A DNA stretch of 64,000 bases from Citreimonas salinaria (GTDB lineage Bacteria > Pseudomonadota > Alphaproteobacteria > Rhodobacterales > Rhodobacteraceae): the NCBI RefSeq assembly GCF_900107235.1, contig NZ_FNPF01000005.1, forward strand, positions 186,001 to 250,000, written 5' to 3'. This document shows, in pieces, positions 45,417 to 55,173 of this stretch. Within the stretch, counting starts at the first letter, position 1; each line of letters opens with the position of its first letter. The notes beneath the pieces are model-generated. The model had not been told where the DNA came from. It made no database searches and saw only the letters and a program-made list of their open reading frames with translations. The position numbers and the translations under genes were made by a program.

Positions 45417-47158
45417 TGGCGTTCGAACCCGCACAATGGCCCCGCAGGCTCCGCAGCCAGGAATGGTACGGCGGCACCAGCCGCGACAACATCTACCACC
45501 GCGGCTGGATGAAGAACCAGGGCTACCCGCACGACCTGTTCGACGGCCGCCCGGTCATCGGCATCCTCAACACCTGGGGCGAGCTGACGCCGTGCAACGG
45601 CCACCTGCGAGAACTGGCCGAAAAGGTGAAGGCCGGTGTCTGGGAGGCCGGGGGATTCCCGCTCGAAGTGCCGGTGTTCTCGGCGTCTGAGAACACCTTC
45701 CGCCCCACCGCGATGCTGTATCGCAACCTCGCGGCGATGGCCGTCGAGGAGGTGATGCGCGCGCAACCGATCGACGGCGCCGTGCTGCTGGTGGGCTGCG
45801 ACAAGACCACGCCGTCGCTGATGATGGGCGCGGCCTCGACCGACATCCCGTCGATCGTCGTCACCGGTGGGCCGATGCTGAACGGCTGGTTCCGGGGCGA
45901 GCGACTGGGCTCGGGCACCGCGCTGTGGCAGATGTCCGAGGGCATCAAGGCCGGAAAGATGACGCAGGAGGAGTTCCTCGAGGCCGAGCAGGCGATGAGC
46001 CGCTCCACCGGGACCTGCAACACGATGGGCACGGCTTCGACCATGGCATCGATGGCCGAGGCGCTCGGCATGGCGCTGTCCGGCAACGCCGCTATTCCCG
46101 CGGTGGACGCGCGACGGCGCGTGATGGCGCAGCTGTCGGGACGTCGGATCGTGCAGATGGTCAAGGACGACCTGAAGCCGTCGGACATCCTGACCCGCGA
46201 GGCATTCGAGAACGCGATCCGCTGCAACGGCGCGATCGGCGGATCCACCAACGCGGTCATCCATGTCCTGGCGCTGGCCGGCCGCGTCGGGGTGGACCTG
46301 ACGCTGGACGACTGGGACCGCCTGGGGCGCGACGTCCCGACCATCGTGAACCTCATGCCCTCGGGCAAGTACCTGATGGAGGAGTTCTTCTATGCCGGAG
46401 GCCTGCCTGTCGTGCTGAAGCGGCTGGGCGAGGCGGGAATGCTGCACAAGGATGCGCTGACCGTCTCCGGCGGGCGGATCTGGGACGAACTCGGCGACGC
46501 CACCAACTGGAACGAGGACGTGATCCTGCCGGTCGAGAGGGCGCTCACGGCGTCCGGCGGCATCGCCGTTCTGCGCGGCAACCTCGCCCCGTCCGGCGCG
46601 GTGCTGAAACCCTCGGCCGCAAGCCCGCACCTGATGCAGCACCGGGGCCGCGCCGTGGTCTTCGAGGACATCGACCACTACAAGGCGCGCATCGCGGACG
46701 AGGCGCTGGATATCGACGAGACCTGCGTGATGGTACTCAAGAATTGCGGGCCGAAGGGATACCCCGGCATGTCCGAGGTCGGCAACATGGGCCTGCCGCC
46801 CAAGGTTTTGCGGCGCGGGATCACGGACATGGTCCGGATCTCGGATGCCCGCATGTCCGGCACCGCCTACGGCACCGTGGTCCTGCACACCTCTCCCGAG
46901 GCGGCGGCGGGCGGCCCGCTGGCGGTGGTCCGCGACGGCGACATGATCGAACTCGACGTGCCGGCCCGGCGCCTGCATCTCGACATTTCCGAGGACGAAT
47001 TGCAGCGTCGGCTGGCCGAGTGGACGCCACATGTGCAAGCACCCACAAGCGGCTACACCAAGCTGTTTCACGACCACGTCGAGGGCGCGGATACGGGCGC
47101 CGATTTCGACTTTCTGAAAGGCTGCCGAGGAAGGGAGGTGCCCCGCGACAGCCACTGA
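45416..47158 (+). CDS. L-arabonate (and D-galactonate) dehydratase, IlvD/Edd family
   Basis: 580 aa. The cluster-binding cysteines of the family are present: C60 (TPCNGH), C128 (GCDKTTPS) and C201 (TGTCNTMGT), pointing to a [2Fe-2S] or [4Fe-4S] sugar-acid dehydratase. EWYGGTSRDNIYHRGWMKNQG (in parts) at the N terminus marks the L-arabonate/pentonate branch. It converts L-arabonate to 2-keto-3-deoxy-L-arabonate. Because dgoK and dgoA are in the same operon without a separate galactonate dehydratase, it probably also handles D-galactonate. Start fixed by the TGATG junction with gguC. Confidence 0.88.
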   Translation: MAFEPAQWPRRLRSQEWYGGTSRDNIYHRGWMKNQGYPHDLFDGRPVIGILNTWGELTPCNGHLRELAEKVKAGVWEAGGFPLEVPVFSASENTFRPTAMLYRNLAAMAVEEVMRAQPIDGAVLLVGCDKTTPSLMMGAASTDIPSIVVTGGPMLNGWFRGERLGSGTALWQMSEGIKAGKMTQEEFLEAEQAMSRSTGTCNTMGTASTMASMAEALGMALSGNAAIPAVDARRRVMAQLSGRRIVQMVKDDLKPSDILTREAFENAIRCNGAIGGSTNAVIHVLALAGRVGVDLTLDDWDRLGRDVPTIVNLMPSGKYLMEEFFYAGGLPVVLKRLGEAGMLHKDALTVSGGRIWDELGDATNWNEDVILPVERALTASGGIAVLRGNLAPSGAVLKPSAASPHLMQHRGRAVVFEDIDHYKARIADEALDIDETCVMVLKNCGPKGYPGMSEVGNMGLPPKVLRRGITDMVRISDARMSGTAYGTVVLHTSPEAAAGGPLAVVRDGDMIELDVPARRLHLDISEDELQRRLAEWTPHVQAPTSGYTKLFHDHVEGADTGADFDFLKGCRGREVPRDSH

Positions 47159-47267
47159 AGCGCGCGGTGATCGCCGCCGCAGGAGGAGGCCCCGGAAAGG
47201 GGTATGAATAAGCAAGCGCAAAGGACGGGAGGGAACCCGCCCTCGCTTCACTTGAAGGGAGAGAGAC

Positions 47268-48212
47268 ATGCTCAAGACTTTGATGACCAGCGCAGCCATA
47301 ATGGTCTGCGCAGCCGCCGCGACGGCCCAGACCGTCGGCTTCTCGCAGATCGGATCGGAATCCGGCTGGCGGGCCGCCGAAACGACGCTGACCCGTCAGC
47401 AGGCCGAGGAACGCGGCATCGACCTCAAGTTCTCGGACGCGCAGCAGCGCCAGGAGAACCAGATCGCCGCGATCCGCTCGTTCGTGGCGCAGGGCGTTGA
47501 CGCGATCCTGCTTGCCCCGGTCGTCGCGACCGGCTGGGACAGCGTTCTGGAGGAAGCGCAGGAAGCCGAGATCCCCGTCGTCCTGCTCGACCGTCAGGTA
47601 GACGCGCCCGACGATCTCTACCTGACCGCCGTGGGCTCGGACCTCGTGCACGAGGGCGAAGTGGCGGGCCAGTGGCTGGTGGAGAAGGTCGGCGACCGCG
47701 AATGCCGCATCGTCGAGCTTCAGGGCACGACGGGCTCTTCCCCCGCCATCGACCGTGCCACGGGCTTCCGCAACGCGATCGAAGGCCACGACAACCTGGA
47801 AATCGTCCGTTCGCAGACCGGCGACTTCACCCGCACCGGCGGCAAGGAGGTGATGGAGAGCTTCCTGCAGGCGGAATCGGGCAACGAGATCTGCGCCCTC
47901 TACGCCCACAACGACGACATGGCGCTGGGTGCGATCCAGGCGATCAACGAGGCCGGGCTGAACCCGGGCGAGGACATCCTGATCGTCTCCATCGACGCGG
48001 TCCCGGACATCTTCAAGGCCATGGCCGAAGGTGACGCGAACGCCACGGTCGAGCTGACGCCGAACATGGCCGGTCCCGCCTTCGACGCGCTCGAGGCATA
48101 CTGGGAGGACGGCACGATGCCCGAGAAGTTCATCCAGACCGAGTCGACGCTCTACACGCAGGACGACGACCCGATGGCCGAGTACGAGGCACGCAAGGAT
48201 CTCGGTTACTGA
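47268..48212 (+). CDS. ytfQ: Galactofuranose/arabinofuranose-binding protein
   Basis: 314 aa with signal peptide MLKTLMTSAAIMVCAAAATA. The mature start TVGFSQIGSESGWRAAET is diagnostic of YtfQ, and QENQIAAIRSFVAQGVDAI and HNDDMALGAIQAI follow. YtfQ proteins bind the furanose forms of galactose and, in related systems, L-arabinose. GGGAGAGAG precedes the ATG. A strong hairpin after the gene separates it from the ATPase gene. Confidence 0.93.
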   Translation: MLKTLMTSAAIMVCAAAATAQTVGFSQIGSESGWRAAETTLTRQQAEERGIDLKFSDAQQRQENQIAAIRSFVAQGVDAILLAPVVATGWDSVLEEAQEAEIPVVLLDRQVDAPDDLYLTAVGSDLVHEGEVAGQWLVEKVGDRECRIVELQGTTGSSPAIDRATGFRNAIEGHDNLEIVRSQTGDFTRTGGKEVMESFLQAESGNEICALYAHNDDMALGAIQAINEAGLNPGEDILIVSIDAVPDIFKAMAEGDANATVELTPNMAGPAFDALEAYWEDGTMPEKFIQTESTLYTQDDDPMAEYEARKDLGY

Positions 48213-48224
48213 TCCTCCCACTTG

Positions 48225-48248
48225 CCGGGGCGGAGCGATCCGCCCCGG
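48225..48248 (+). terminator. Hairpin after ytfQ
   Basis: CCGGGGCGGA (48225-48234), GCGA loop, TCCGCCCCGG (48239-48248): a perfect 10-bp stem with no T run. Same position and likely purpose as the hairpins after chvE. Confidence 0.7.
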
Positions 48249-48273
48249 TTCCGCGGCCGCGAACGAGGTTCCC

Positions 48274-49800
48274 ATGCTGCTTTCCATCCGCTCCCTCTCG
48301 AAATCCTTCCCCGGCACGAAAGCGCTGGATGCGGTCGACTTCGAACTGAAGGCGGGCGAGGTCCACGCGCTGCTCGGCGAGAACGGCGCGGGGAAATCCA
48401 CGCTCATCAAATGCATGACCGGCGCCTATCGCCGCGATTCCGGCCAGATCCTTCTCGACGGACAACCCGTCTCGCCCGGCACCACCTCCGAGGCGCAGGA
48501 GCTGGGCATCGGCACCGTCTACCAGGAGATCAACCTCCTGCCCAATCTCACCGTCGCGCAGAACCTCACCTTCGGTCGCGAGCCGCGCCGCTTCGGCATG
48601 ATCTCGTCGCGCGCACAGCGCGACATGGCCCGTGAGATGCTGGCGGGCTACGGGCTCGACATCGACGTGGGCCGCGACCTCGGAAGCTACTCGGTCGCCG
48701 TGCAGCAGGTAATCGCCATCGCCCGCGCCGTGTCGCTGTCGGGCAAGGTGCTGATCCTCGACGAACCCACGGCCAGCCTCGACGCCGCGGAGGTGCGGAT
48801 GCTGTTCGACATCTTGCGCGACCTGCGCGACCGCGGGCTGGGCATCGTCTTCGTATCGCATTTCCTCGACCAGGTCTTCGATCTGTGCGACCGGCTGACG
48901 GTGCTGCGAAACGGCTGCAAGATCGCCACCGAGGCGATAGCCGAGACGGATCGCCTGAAGCTCATCAAGCACATGCTCGGCCGTGAACTCGACGAGGCGA
49001 CCGAGGAGGAGCGCAGGAAGACCACCGCGCCCCACGAAGAGCGCCACGAGATGCTGCGCTTCGATAGGGTCGGCCGCCCCGGCACTGTGGCGCCCTTCGA
49101 CCTGACCGTGCGCAGGGGCGAGGTCATCGGTCTGGCCGGGCTGCTCGGCTCGGGCCGCACCGAAAGCGCGGAACTGTTGTTCGGCGTGCGCGCCGCACAG
49201 TCAGGCCAGGCCCATGACGAGGCGGGACCGGTGGATTTCTCGAACCCGCGCGCCGCGATCCGCGCCGGTTTCGGATTCGCGCCCGAGGATCGCAAGACCG
49301 ACGGCATCATCGCCGACCTGTCGGTGCGCGAGAACATCGTTCTTGCCCTTCAGGCCCGGCGCGGTTGGACGCACCCCGTCCCGCGGGCCGAGCAGAACCG
49401 TCTGGCGGACGACTACATCGCGCGGCTCGACATCCGCACATCCGACGCCGAGAAGGCTGTAGGCGACTTGTCGGGCGGCAACCAGCAGAAGGTCGTGCTG
49501 GCCCGCTGGCTGGCGATGAACCCGCGTTTTCTCATCCTCGACGAGCCCACGCGCGGCATCGACATCGGCGCCCATGCCGAGATCCTGCGCCTGATCCACC
49601 AGATGACCGCCGAGGGCATGGCGCTGCTGGTCATCTCGTCGGAATTCGACGAGCTGGTCGCGGTCTCGGACCGGATCATCGTGCTCCGGGACCGCCGCCA
49701 CGCGCACGCGCTCGTGGGGGACGAGGTCACCGCCGACGCCATCGTTCGCGCCATTGCCACGCCGGATGCGGCGCAAACGCAGACGCGGGGGGCCGCCTGA
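48274..49800 (+). CDS. ytfR: Galactofuranose ABC transporter ATPase
   Basis: 508-aa double ATPase. Domain 1: GENGAGKST and LDEPTASLD. Domain 2: GLLGSGRTE (degenerate P loop), LSGGNQQK and LDEPTRGID. Paralogous to GguA at the start of the operon but only moderately similar, so not a recent duplicate. The last base of its stop is shared with the ytfT start. Confidence 0.94.
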   Translation: MLLSIRSLSKSFPGTKALDAVDFELKAGEVHALLGENGAGKSTLIKCMTGAYRRDSGQILLDGQPVSPGTTSEAQELGIGTVYQEINLLPNLTVAQNLTFGREPRRFGMISSRAQRDMAREMLAGYGLDIDVGRDLGSYSVAVQQVIAIARAVSLSGKVLILDEPTASLDAAEVRMLFDILRDLRDRGLGIVFVSHFLDQVFDLCDRLTVLRNGCKIATEAIAETDRLKLIKHMLGRELDEATEEERRKTTAPHEERHEMLRFDRVGRPGTVAPFDLTVRRGEVIGLAGLLGSGRTESAELLFGVRAAQSGQAHDEAGPVDFSNPRAAIRAGFGFAPEDRKTDGIIADLSVRENIVLALQARRGWTHPVPRAEQNRLADDYIARLDIRTSDAEKAVGDLSGGNQQKVVLARWLAMNPRFLILDEPTRGIDIGAHAEILRLIHQMTAEGMALLVISSEFDELVAVSDRIIVLRDRRHAHALVGDEVTADAIVRAIATPDAAQTQTRGAA

Positions 49801-50825
49801 TGCGACGTACCTTCACCCGCGTCTTGCCGCAACTGCTGACGCTCGCCGTGCTGATGGCGCTGGTAACGCTGTTCTTCCCCCAATTCCTGGCCGTCGACTA
49901 CCAGGGCGGGCGCCTTTCCGGCCCGGTGATCGACGTGCTGAAGCGCGGCGCGCCGGTCGCGCTTCTTGCGGTCGGAATGACACTGGTCATCGCCACGCGC
50001 GGGATCGACCTGTCGGTCGGCACCGTCATGGCGATCACGGGCGCCGCCGCGGCCTGGGCGATCGCCTCGGGCTGGGGCGCCGGGACCGCGGTGCTGCTGG
50101 CGCTGGCGGCGGGGCTTGTCTGCGGGCTCTGGAACGGCTGTCTCGTGGCAGTCGTTGGGATCCAGCCCATCGTGGCGACGCTGATCCTGATGACCTCGGG
50201 GCGCGGCATCGCGCAACTGATCACCGAAGGCCGCATCCTCACCTTCAACGATCCCGGCTTCGCATGGCTGGGCTCGGGCATCCTCGCCGGGCTTCCGGTC
50301 CCGGTCTTCATCTGGATATTGACCGCCGTGGCCGTTGCGATCCTGATGCGGCGCACCGCGCTTGGCCTGCTGGTCGAGGCCATCGGCATCAACCGGTCGG
50401 CCTCGGCGCTCGCCGGGGTCAACGCGCGCGTTCTGCTGATCGCGGTCTACATGGCTTCGGGTCTTTGCGCCGCGCTGGCCGGGATCATCGCCACCGCCGA
50501 CATCCGCGGGGCGGACGCCAACAACGCCGGGCTCTGGCTGGAACTCGACGCGATCCTGGCCGTGGTGATCGGAGGCAACTCGCTGCTCGGCGGGCGCTTC
50601 TCGGTCGCGGCCTCGGTGCTGGGGGCGATGATCATCCAGACCATCGACACCGGAATCCTACTCGCCGGCTTCCCGTCGGAATACAACCTGGTCATCAAGG
50701 CGGGCCTCGTGCTGATCATCCTCGTCCTGCAATCCCCGAACCTCGCGAGCGAGTGGTACTTCCTTCGCCGCAGCCTCACCCAGAGGCGTGAACCGAAACC
50801 TGTCCCGTCGAGGGTTAAGGAATGA
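49800..50825 (+). CDS. ytfT: Galactofuranose ABC transporter permease
   Basis: 341 aa, about eight to ten membrane segments. IATRGIDLSVGTVMAITGAA is the permease signature, and IGINRSASALAGVNARVLL the ATPase-contact loop. The ATG at 49800 overlaps the ytfR stop by one base. The frame is open far upstream inside ytfR but without homology. Its stop overlaps the next start (ATGA). Confidence 0.93.
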   Translation: MRRTFTRVLPQLLTLAVLMALVTLFFPQFLAVDYQGGRLSGPVIDVLKRGAPVALLAVGMTLVIATRGIDLSVGTVMAITGAAAAWAIASGWGAGTAVLLALAAGLVCGLWNGCLVAVVGIQPIVATLILMTSGRGIAQLITEGRILTFNDPGFAWLGSGILAGLPVPVFIWILTAVAVAILMRRTALGLLVEAIGINRSASALAGVNARVLLIAVYMASGLCAALAGIIATADIRGADANNAGLWLELDAILAVVIGGNSLLGGRFSVAASVLGAMIIQTIDTGILLAGFPSEYNLVIKAGLVLIILVLQSPNLASEWYFLRRSLTQRREPKPVPSRVKE

Positions 50826-51787
50826 CCGTCAATCCCCGCCTCTACCCGCTGCTCGCAACGATCGGGATCTTCATGCTCGCCTATCTCGTGTGCTGGATGC
50901 AGTTTCCCTACATGCTCTCGACCCGCGTGGTAGGCAACCTGCTGACCGACAATGCCTATCTCGGCATCGTGGCGGTCGGCATGACGCTGGTGATCCTGTC
51001 GGGCGGAATCGACCTCTCCGTCGGTTCGGTCATTGCCTTTTCCGGGGTCTTCATCGCGGTGCTGCTGCGCGACACGGGCCTGCATCCACTGGCAGCCTTC
51101 GCGATCCTGCTCGCCGTGACGACGGCCTTCGGTGCGGCGATGGGGGGCGTCATCCATCTCCTGGCGATGCCGGCCTTCATCGTGACGCTGGCCGGGATGT
51201 TCCTGGCGCGCGGCGCCGCGTACATGCTGACCATCGAATCCGTACCGATCGTCCACCCCTTCTACGAGACGCTCAAGAACGCCTACTGGCTGATGCCGGG
51301 CAAAGGCCGGCTGACGCTGATCGCCATCGTGATGCTGCTTGCGGTCGTCGCCGGAGCGCTGATCGCCCACCGCACCCGCTTCGGCGCCAGCGTCTTCGCC
51401 ATCGGCGGGGGCGAGCAGACCGCGCGGCTGATGGGCGTCCGCGTCGGGGCCACGACTGTCGGGATCTACGCCTTCTCGGGCTTCATGGCAGGGCTCTCGG
51501 GTATCGTCTTCTCGATCTACACGAGCTCGGGCTATCCGCTGGCCACGGTGGGGACCGAACTGACGGCCATTGCCGCGGTCGTCATCGGCGGGACGCTTCT
51601 GACCGGTGGGGCCGGCTATGTATTGGGCACGCTGTTCGGCGTGCTGACGATGGGTTTGATCCAGACCTACATCGTCTTCGACGGCTCGCTGTCGAGCTGG
51701 TGGACGAAGATCGTCATCGGCGTGCTGCTGCTTCTCTTCATCCTGCTGCAGCGCGGTCTGCTGCGCGTATCAAGCCTGCGCGCATGA
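50822..51787 (+). CDS. yjfF: Galactofuranose ABC transporter permease, second subunit
   Basis: 321 aa. [20 protein letters not shown] and GGGEQTARLMGVRVGATTV are the signature and coupling loop. With YtfT it forms the heterodimeric channel known from E. coli YtfT-YjfF. The start overlaps the ytfT stop by 4 bp, and its own stop overlaps the next ATG by 4 bp. Confidence 0.93.
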   Translation: MTVNPRLYPLLATIGIFMLAYLVCWMQFPYMLSTRVVGNLLTDNAYLGIVAVGMTLVILSGGIDLSVGSVIAFSGVFIAVLLRDTGLHPLAAFAILLAVTTAFGAAMGGVIHLLAMPAFIVTLAGMFLARGAAYMLTIESVPIVHPFYETLKNAYWLMPGKGRLTLIAIVMLLAVVAGALIAHRTRFGASVFAIGGGEQTARLMGVRVGATTVGIYAFSGFMAGLSGIVFSIYTSSGYPLATVGTELTAIAAVVIGGTLLTGGAGYVLGTLFGVLTMGLIQTYIVFDGSLSSWWTKIVIGVLLLLFILLQRGLLRVSSLRA

Positions 51788-52770
51788 CCAGCAACCACGT
51801 TACACGAACCGAGAACGGACCAGGCATGACCGCTTCAAGCGACACCAACGCTCTTGCCATCGCCATCGTCGGCGTCGGCAAGATCGCGCGCGACCAGCAC
51901 ATCCCGGCGCTCGCGCGGGACCCGCGCTTCCAGCTTGCGGCCACGGCCAGCCGCTCCGGCGGCGTCCAGGGGGTCGAGACCTTCGAAACGCTGGGCGCAC
52001 TGCTGGCCGCGCGGCCGGACATACCTGCCGTGTCGCTGTGCATGCCTCCGGTGCCACGCTTCGCCGCCGCGCGCGAGGCCATCGCCGCAGGGCGGCACGT
52101 CATGCTAGAAAAGCCCCCCGGCGCGTCCCTGGCCGAGGTCTTCCGGCTGGAGGCGCTCGCGCGGCAGGCGGGCGTCACGCTCTTCGCCTCGTGGCATTCG
52201 CGCGCGGCCGCGGGCGTCGCGCCGGCGCGCGAATGGCTCGCCGGACGGCGGCCCAAGCGCATCCGCATCGACTGGAAGGAAGACGTGCGGAAATGGCATC
52301 CCGGCCAAGCCTGGATCTGGGAGCCGGGCGGCCTCGGCGTCTTCGATCCCGGCATCAACGCGTTGTCGATCCTGACCGAAATCTGCCCGGTGCCCCTGCA
52401 CCTCACCGCGTCCACGCTGACCTTTCCGGAGAACCGCGCCACGCCCATCGCGGCCGACCTGACCTTCACCGACGGCGACGGGCTCGATGCCACCGCCGGC
52501 TTCGACTGGCGGCAGGAGGGCGGCGATATCTGGCAGATGGAGATCGACACGGACGCTGGCCAACTTCGGCTGCTCGATGGCGGCGCACGGCTGTTCATCG
52601 ACGGGCAGGAGACAACGCTCGACGATACCGGCGAATACCCGACACTCTACAGGCAGTTCGGCCAGCTCATCGCCGAAGGGCGGTCGGATGTCGATGCGGC
52701 CCCGCTGATCCACGTGGCCGACGCATTCATGCTCGGCCGCCACTTGCGGGGCGACCCTTTCCACGACTGA
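51784..52770 (+). CDS. D-galactose/L-arabinose 1-dehydrogenase (Gfo/Idh/MocA family)
   Basis: 328 aa from the ATG at 51784, which overlaps the yjfF stop (ATGA). An internal ATG at 51826 is a possible alternative, as homology begins just after it. The Rossmann motif AIVGVGKIARDQHIPAL and the catalytic EKPPGA loop (lysine of the family) are clear. WIWEPGGLGVFDPGINALSIL is typical of D-galactose 1-dehydrogenases of this family. L-Arabinose has the same stereochemistry as D-galactose without C6, so one enzyme can serve both. Product: the 1,4- or 1,5-lactone. Confidence 0.87.
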   Translation: MTSNHVTRTENGPGMTASSDTNALAIAIVGVGKIARDQHIPALARDPRFQLAATASRSGGVQGVETFETLGALLAARPDIPAVSLCMPPVPRFAAAREAIAAGRHVMLEKPPGASLAEVFRLEALARQAGVTLFASWHSRAAAGVAPAREWLAGRRPKRIRIDWKEDVRKWHPGQAWIWEPGGLGVFDPGINALSILTEICPVPLHLTASTLTFPENRATPIAADLTFTDGDGLDATAGFDWRQEGGDIWQMEIDTDAGQLRLLDGGARLFIDGQETTLDDTGEYPTLYRQFGQLIAEGRSDVDAAPLIHVADAFMLGRHLRGDPFHD

Positions 52771-52786
52771 TCAATCGGAGCAGACC

Positions 52787-54304
52787 ATGACCACACTCAC
52801 CGGACGCCACCTCATCGACGGAGAATGGATCGAGGGCGGCACGTCCTTCCGCTCCGAACCCGTCTCGGGCGCGCCGCTGCACGTGTTCGACGGCGGCAAG
52901 ACCGAGATCGATGCGGCGATGCAGGCGGCCGAGCGCGCCTTTGCCACCTACGGATGGACTGCGCGCGAGGACAGGGCGCTTTTCCTCGAGGCCATCGCAA
53001 CCGAGATAGAAGCGCGCGTCGACGCCATCACCGAAGTGGGCATGGCCGAGACAGGCCTGCCCGAGCCCCGGCTGAGAGCCGTGGAGCTGCCGCGCACGGC
53101 CAACCAGCTTCGCCTGTTCGCCGCGCATCTTCGCGACGGCGCCTATCTCGACAGGCGCCACGAAGCCGCCCTGCCCGACCGCCAGCCGATGCCCCGCCCC
53201 GACCTGCGCATGATGCAGCGCCCTCTGGGGCCGGTCGGCGTCTTCGGCGCGTCGAACTTCCCGCTCGCCTTCTCGACGGCGGGTGGCGACACCGCCGCAG
53301 CGCTCGCCGCCGGCTGCCCGGTCGTCTACAAGGGCCATCCCGGCCATCCCGGCGTCGGAGAGCTGGTCGCGCAGGCCATCGCCGCCGCCATCGAGAAGAC
53401 GGGGATTCCGGCCGGCGTCTTCGGCCTCGTGCAGTCGAACTCGACCGAGGCGGGCGCCGCGCTCGTGACCCATCCGCTGACGCGGGCGATCGGCTTCACC
53501 GGCTCGTTCCGGGGTGGCAAGGCGCTGTTCGACCTCGCCATGGCGCGCGACGAGCCGATCCCCTTCTTCGGCGAGCTGGGCTCGATCAACCCGGTCTTCG
53601 TCCTGCCGCGCGCGCAGGCCGCCCGCGGGGCCGAGGTCGGCAGCGCCTGGGCCGCCTCGCTGACCATGGGCGTCGGGCAGTTCTGCACCAATCCCGGCGT
53701 TGTCGTCCTGCAGGATGGGCCGGGCGCGGACGCCTTCGTCGAGGCGGCCGGCGCGGCGCTGTCCGATGTCGCGCCGCAACCCATGCTCACTAGCGGCGTC
53801 GCCGAGGGCTACCGGAGCGGCGTGGCAACCGCCGGCGGCATCGAAGGCGTCCGCACGCATGTGCGCATCGAGGGCGAAGGACGTCACGGCGGTCCCGCCA
53901 TGTTCGAGGTGACAGGGGCCGAATGGCTGGCGAATCCCGCGCTCGAGCAGGAGGTGTTCGGCCCGGCCGGCATCGTCGTCCGGGCGGCCGACGGGGCGGA
54001 GGCGCGCGCCATCGCGCAAGGCATCGACGGGCAACTGACCGCGACGCTGCAGATGGACGACGCCGACACCGACGAGGCGAAGGCGCTGGTCCCGATCCTC
54101 GAACGCAAGGCGGGGCGCGTGCTGGTCAACGGCTTTCCGACTGGCGTCGAGGTCGCCGAGGCGATGGTCCACGGCGGCCCCTTCCCCGCCTCGACGAATT
54201 TCGGCGCGACCAGCGTGGGCACGCTGGCCATCCGACGGTTCCTGCGGCCGGTCTGCTACCAGAACATGCCCGAGGCGCTGCTGCCGGAGGACCTGCGCGG
54301 ATGA
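52787..54304 (+). CDS. Alpha-ketoglutaric semialdehyde dehydrogenase (NADP+)
   Basis: 505-aa aldehyde dehydrogenase. FGASNFPLAFSTAGGDTAAALAAGCPVV (in parts) is the coenzyme loop, FFGELGSINPVFVLP carries the catalytic glutamate and VGQFCTNPG the catalytic cysteine. These signatures mark 2,5-dioxovalerate dehydrogenases. It oxidises the last intermediate of the arabinose branch to 2-oxoglutarate for the TCA cycle. Its stop overlaps the lactonase start (ATGA). Confidence 0.92.
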   Translation: MTTLTGRHLIDGEWIEGGTSFRSEPVSGAPLHVFDGGKTEIDAAMQAAERAFATYGWTAREDRALFLEAIATEIEARVDAITEVGMAETGLPEPRLRAVELPRTANQLRLFAAHLRDGAYLDRRHEAALPDRQPMPRPDLRMMQRPLGPVGVFGASNFPLAFSTAGGDTAAALAAGCPVVYKGHPGHPGVGELVAQAIAAAIEKTGIPAGVFGLVQSNSTEAGAALVTHPLTRAIGFTGSFRGGKALFDLAMARDEPIPFFGELGSINPVFVLPRAQAARGAEVGSAWAASLTMGVGQFCTNPGVVVLQDGPGADAFVEAAGAALSDVAPQPMLTSGVAEGYRSGVATAGGIEGVRTHVRIEGEGRHGGPAMFEVTGAEWLANPALEQEVFGPAGIVVRAADGAEARAIAQGIDGQLTATLQMDDADTDEAKALVPILERKAGRVLVNGFPTGVEVAEAMVHGGPFPASTNFGATSVGTLAIRRFLRPVCYQNMPEALLPEDLRG

Positions 54305-55173
54305 GCCACGCGCCCGTCAGGGTCCACGACACGACGCGCTGCCTGCTGGGCGAAGGGCCGCTCTGGCACCCCGAGCGCGGGCAGTTGCTGTGGTGCGACA
54401 TCCTTTCGCGCCGCATCCTGGCGCGCGAGGACGGGCGGCTTCGCGACTGGAGCTTCGACCAATTCGTGTCGTGCATGGGCTGGGTCGACCGATCCCGCGT
54501 GATCGTGGCGACCCAGACGGACCTGACGCTGCTCGACCTCGACAGCGGCGCGACCGAAACGCTTTGCCCGGTCGAGTCCGACAACCCGGAGACCCGCTCC
54601 AACGACGGCCGCGCCGACCCGCACGGCGGCTTCTGGCTCGGCACCATGGCACTGGACAAGACGCCGGGCGCGGGCGCGCTCTACCGCTACCACGAAGGAG
54701 AGCTCACCTGCCTCAGGCCGGGCCTGACGATCCCAAACGCCATCTGTTTCAGCCCCGACGCCTCCTGCGCGTATTTCGCCGACACGCCGACCGGGCGGGT
54801 CCACCGCTGGGCCCTGGACGACGCGGGCTGGCCCACGGGCGAGCCGCAGCCATTCGCCGACGAGAGCGCATCCGGCCACGCGCCGGACGGCGCGGTCTGC
54901 GACGCCGCCGGGCGCGTCTGGGTCGCGAACTGGGGCTCGGCCCGCATCGCGGTCTATTCTTCCGACGGGGCGCTGGAGCGAACGGTGCCCATGCCGGCGG
55001 CGCAGGTCACCTGCCCCGCTTTCGGCGGCGATGACCTGTCGACGCTCTATTGCACGTCGGCCACCATAGACTTGCCCGAAACCGAGCTTACCGCCAACGC
55101 TGCCCATGGGCTGACCTTCGCCGTCGACGGTGTCGGCACCGGACAGGGCGAACACCGGGTGAGTCTTGGCTGA
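54301..55173 (+). CDS. Sugar lactonase, SMP-30/gluconolactonase family
   Basis: 290-aa six-bladed beta-propeller. LLGEGPLWHPERGQLLWCDI carries the metal-binding glutamate. SNDGRADPHGGFWLGTM and TIPNAICFSPD supply the Asn ligands. FAVDG/VANWGSARIAVY continue the blades. It hydrolyses the arabinono- and galactonolactone made by the dehydrogenase. Start fixed by ATGA overlap; its end overlaps dgoK by 8 bp. Confidence 0.9.
   Translation: MSHAPVRVHDTTRCLLGEGPLWHPERGQLLWCDILSRRILAREDGRLRDWSFDQFVSCMGWVDRSRVIVATQTDLTLLDLDSGATETLCPVESDNPETRSNDGRADPHGGFWLGTMALDKTPGAGALYRYHEGELTCLRPGLTIPNAICFSPDASCAYFADTPTGRVHRWALDDAGWPTGEPQPFADESASGHAPDGAVCDAAGRVWVANWGSARIAVYSSDGALERTVPMPAAQVTCPAFGGDDLSTLYCTSATIDLPETELTANAAHGLTFAVDGVGTGQGEHRVSLG

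Noticed and set aside
45206-47299. Minus-strand frame of 697 codons opposite the dehydratase
   Set aside because: Antisense shadow; the plus-strand protein has all three cluster cysteines and full family length.
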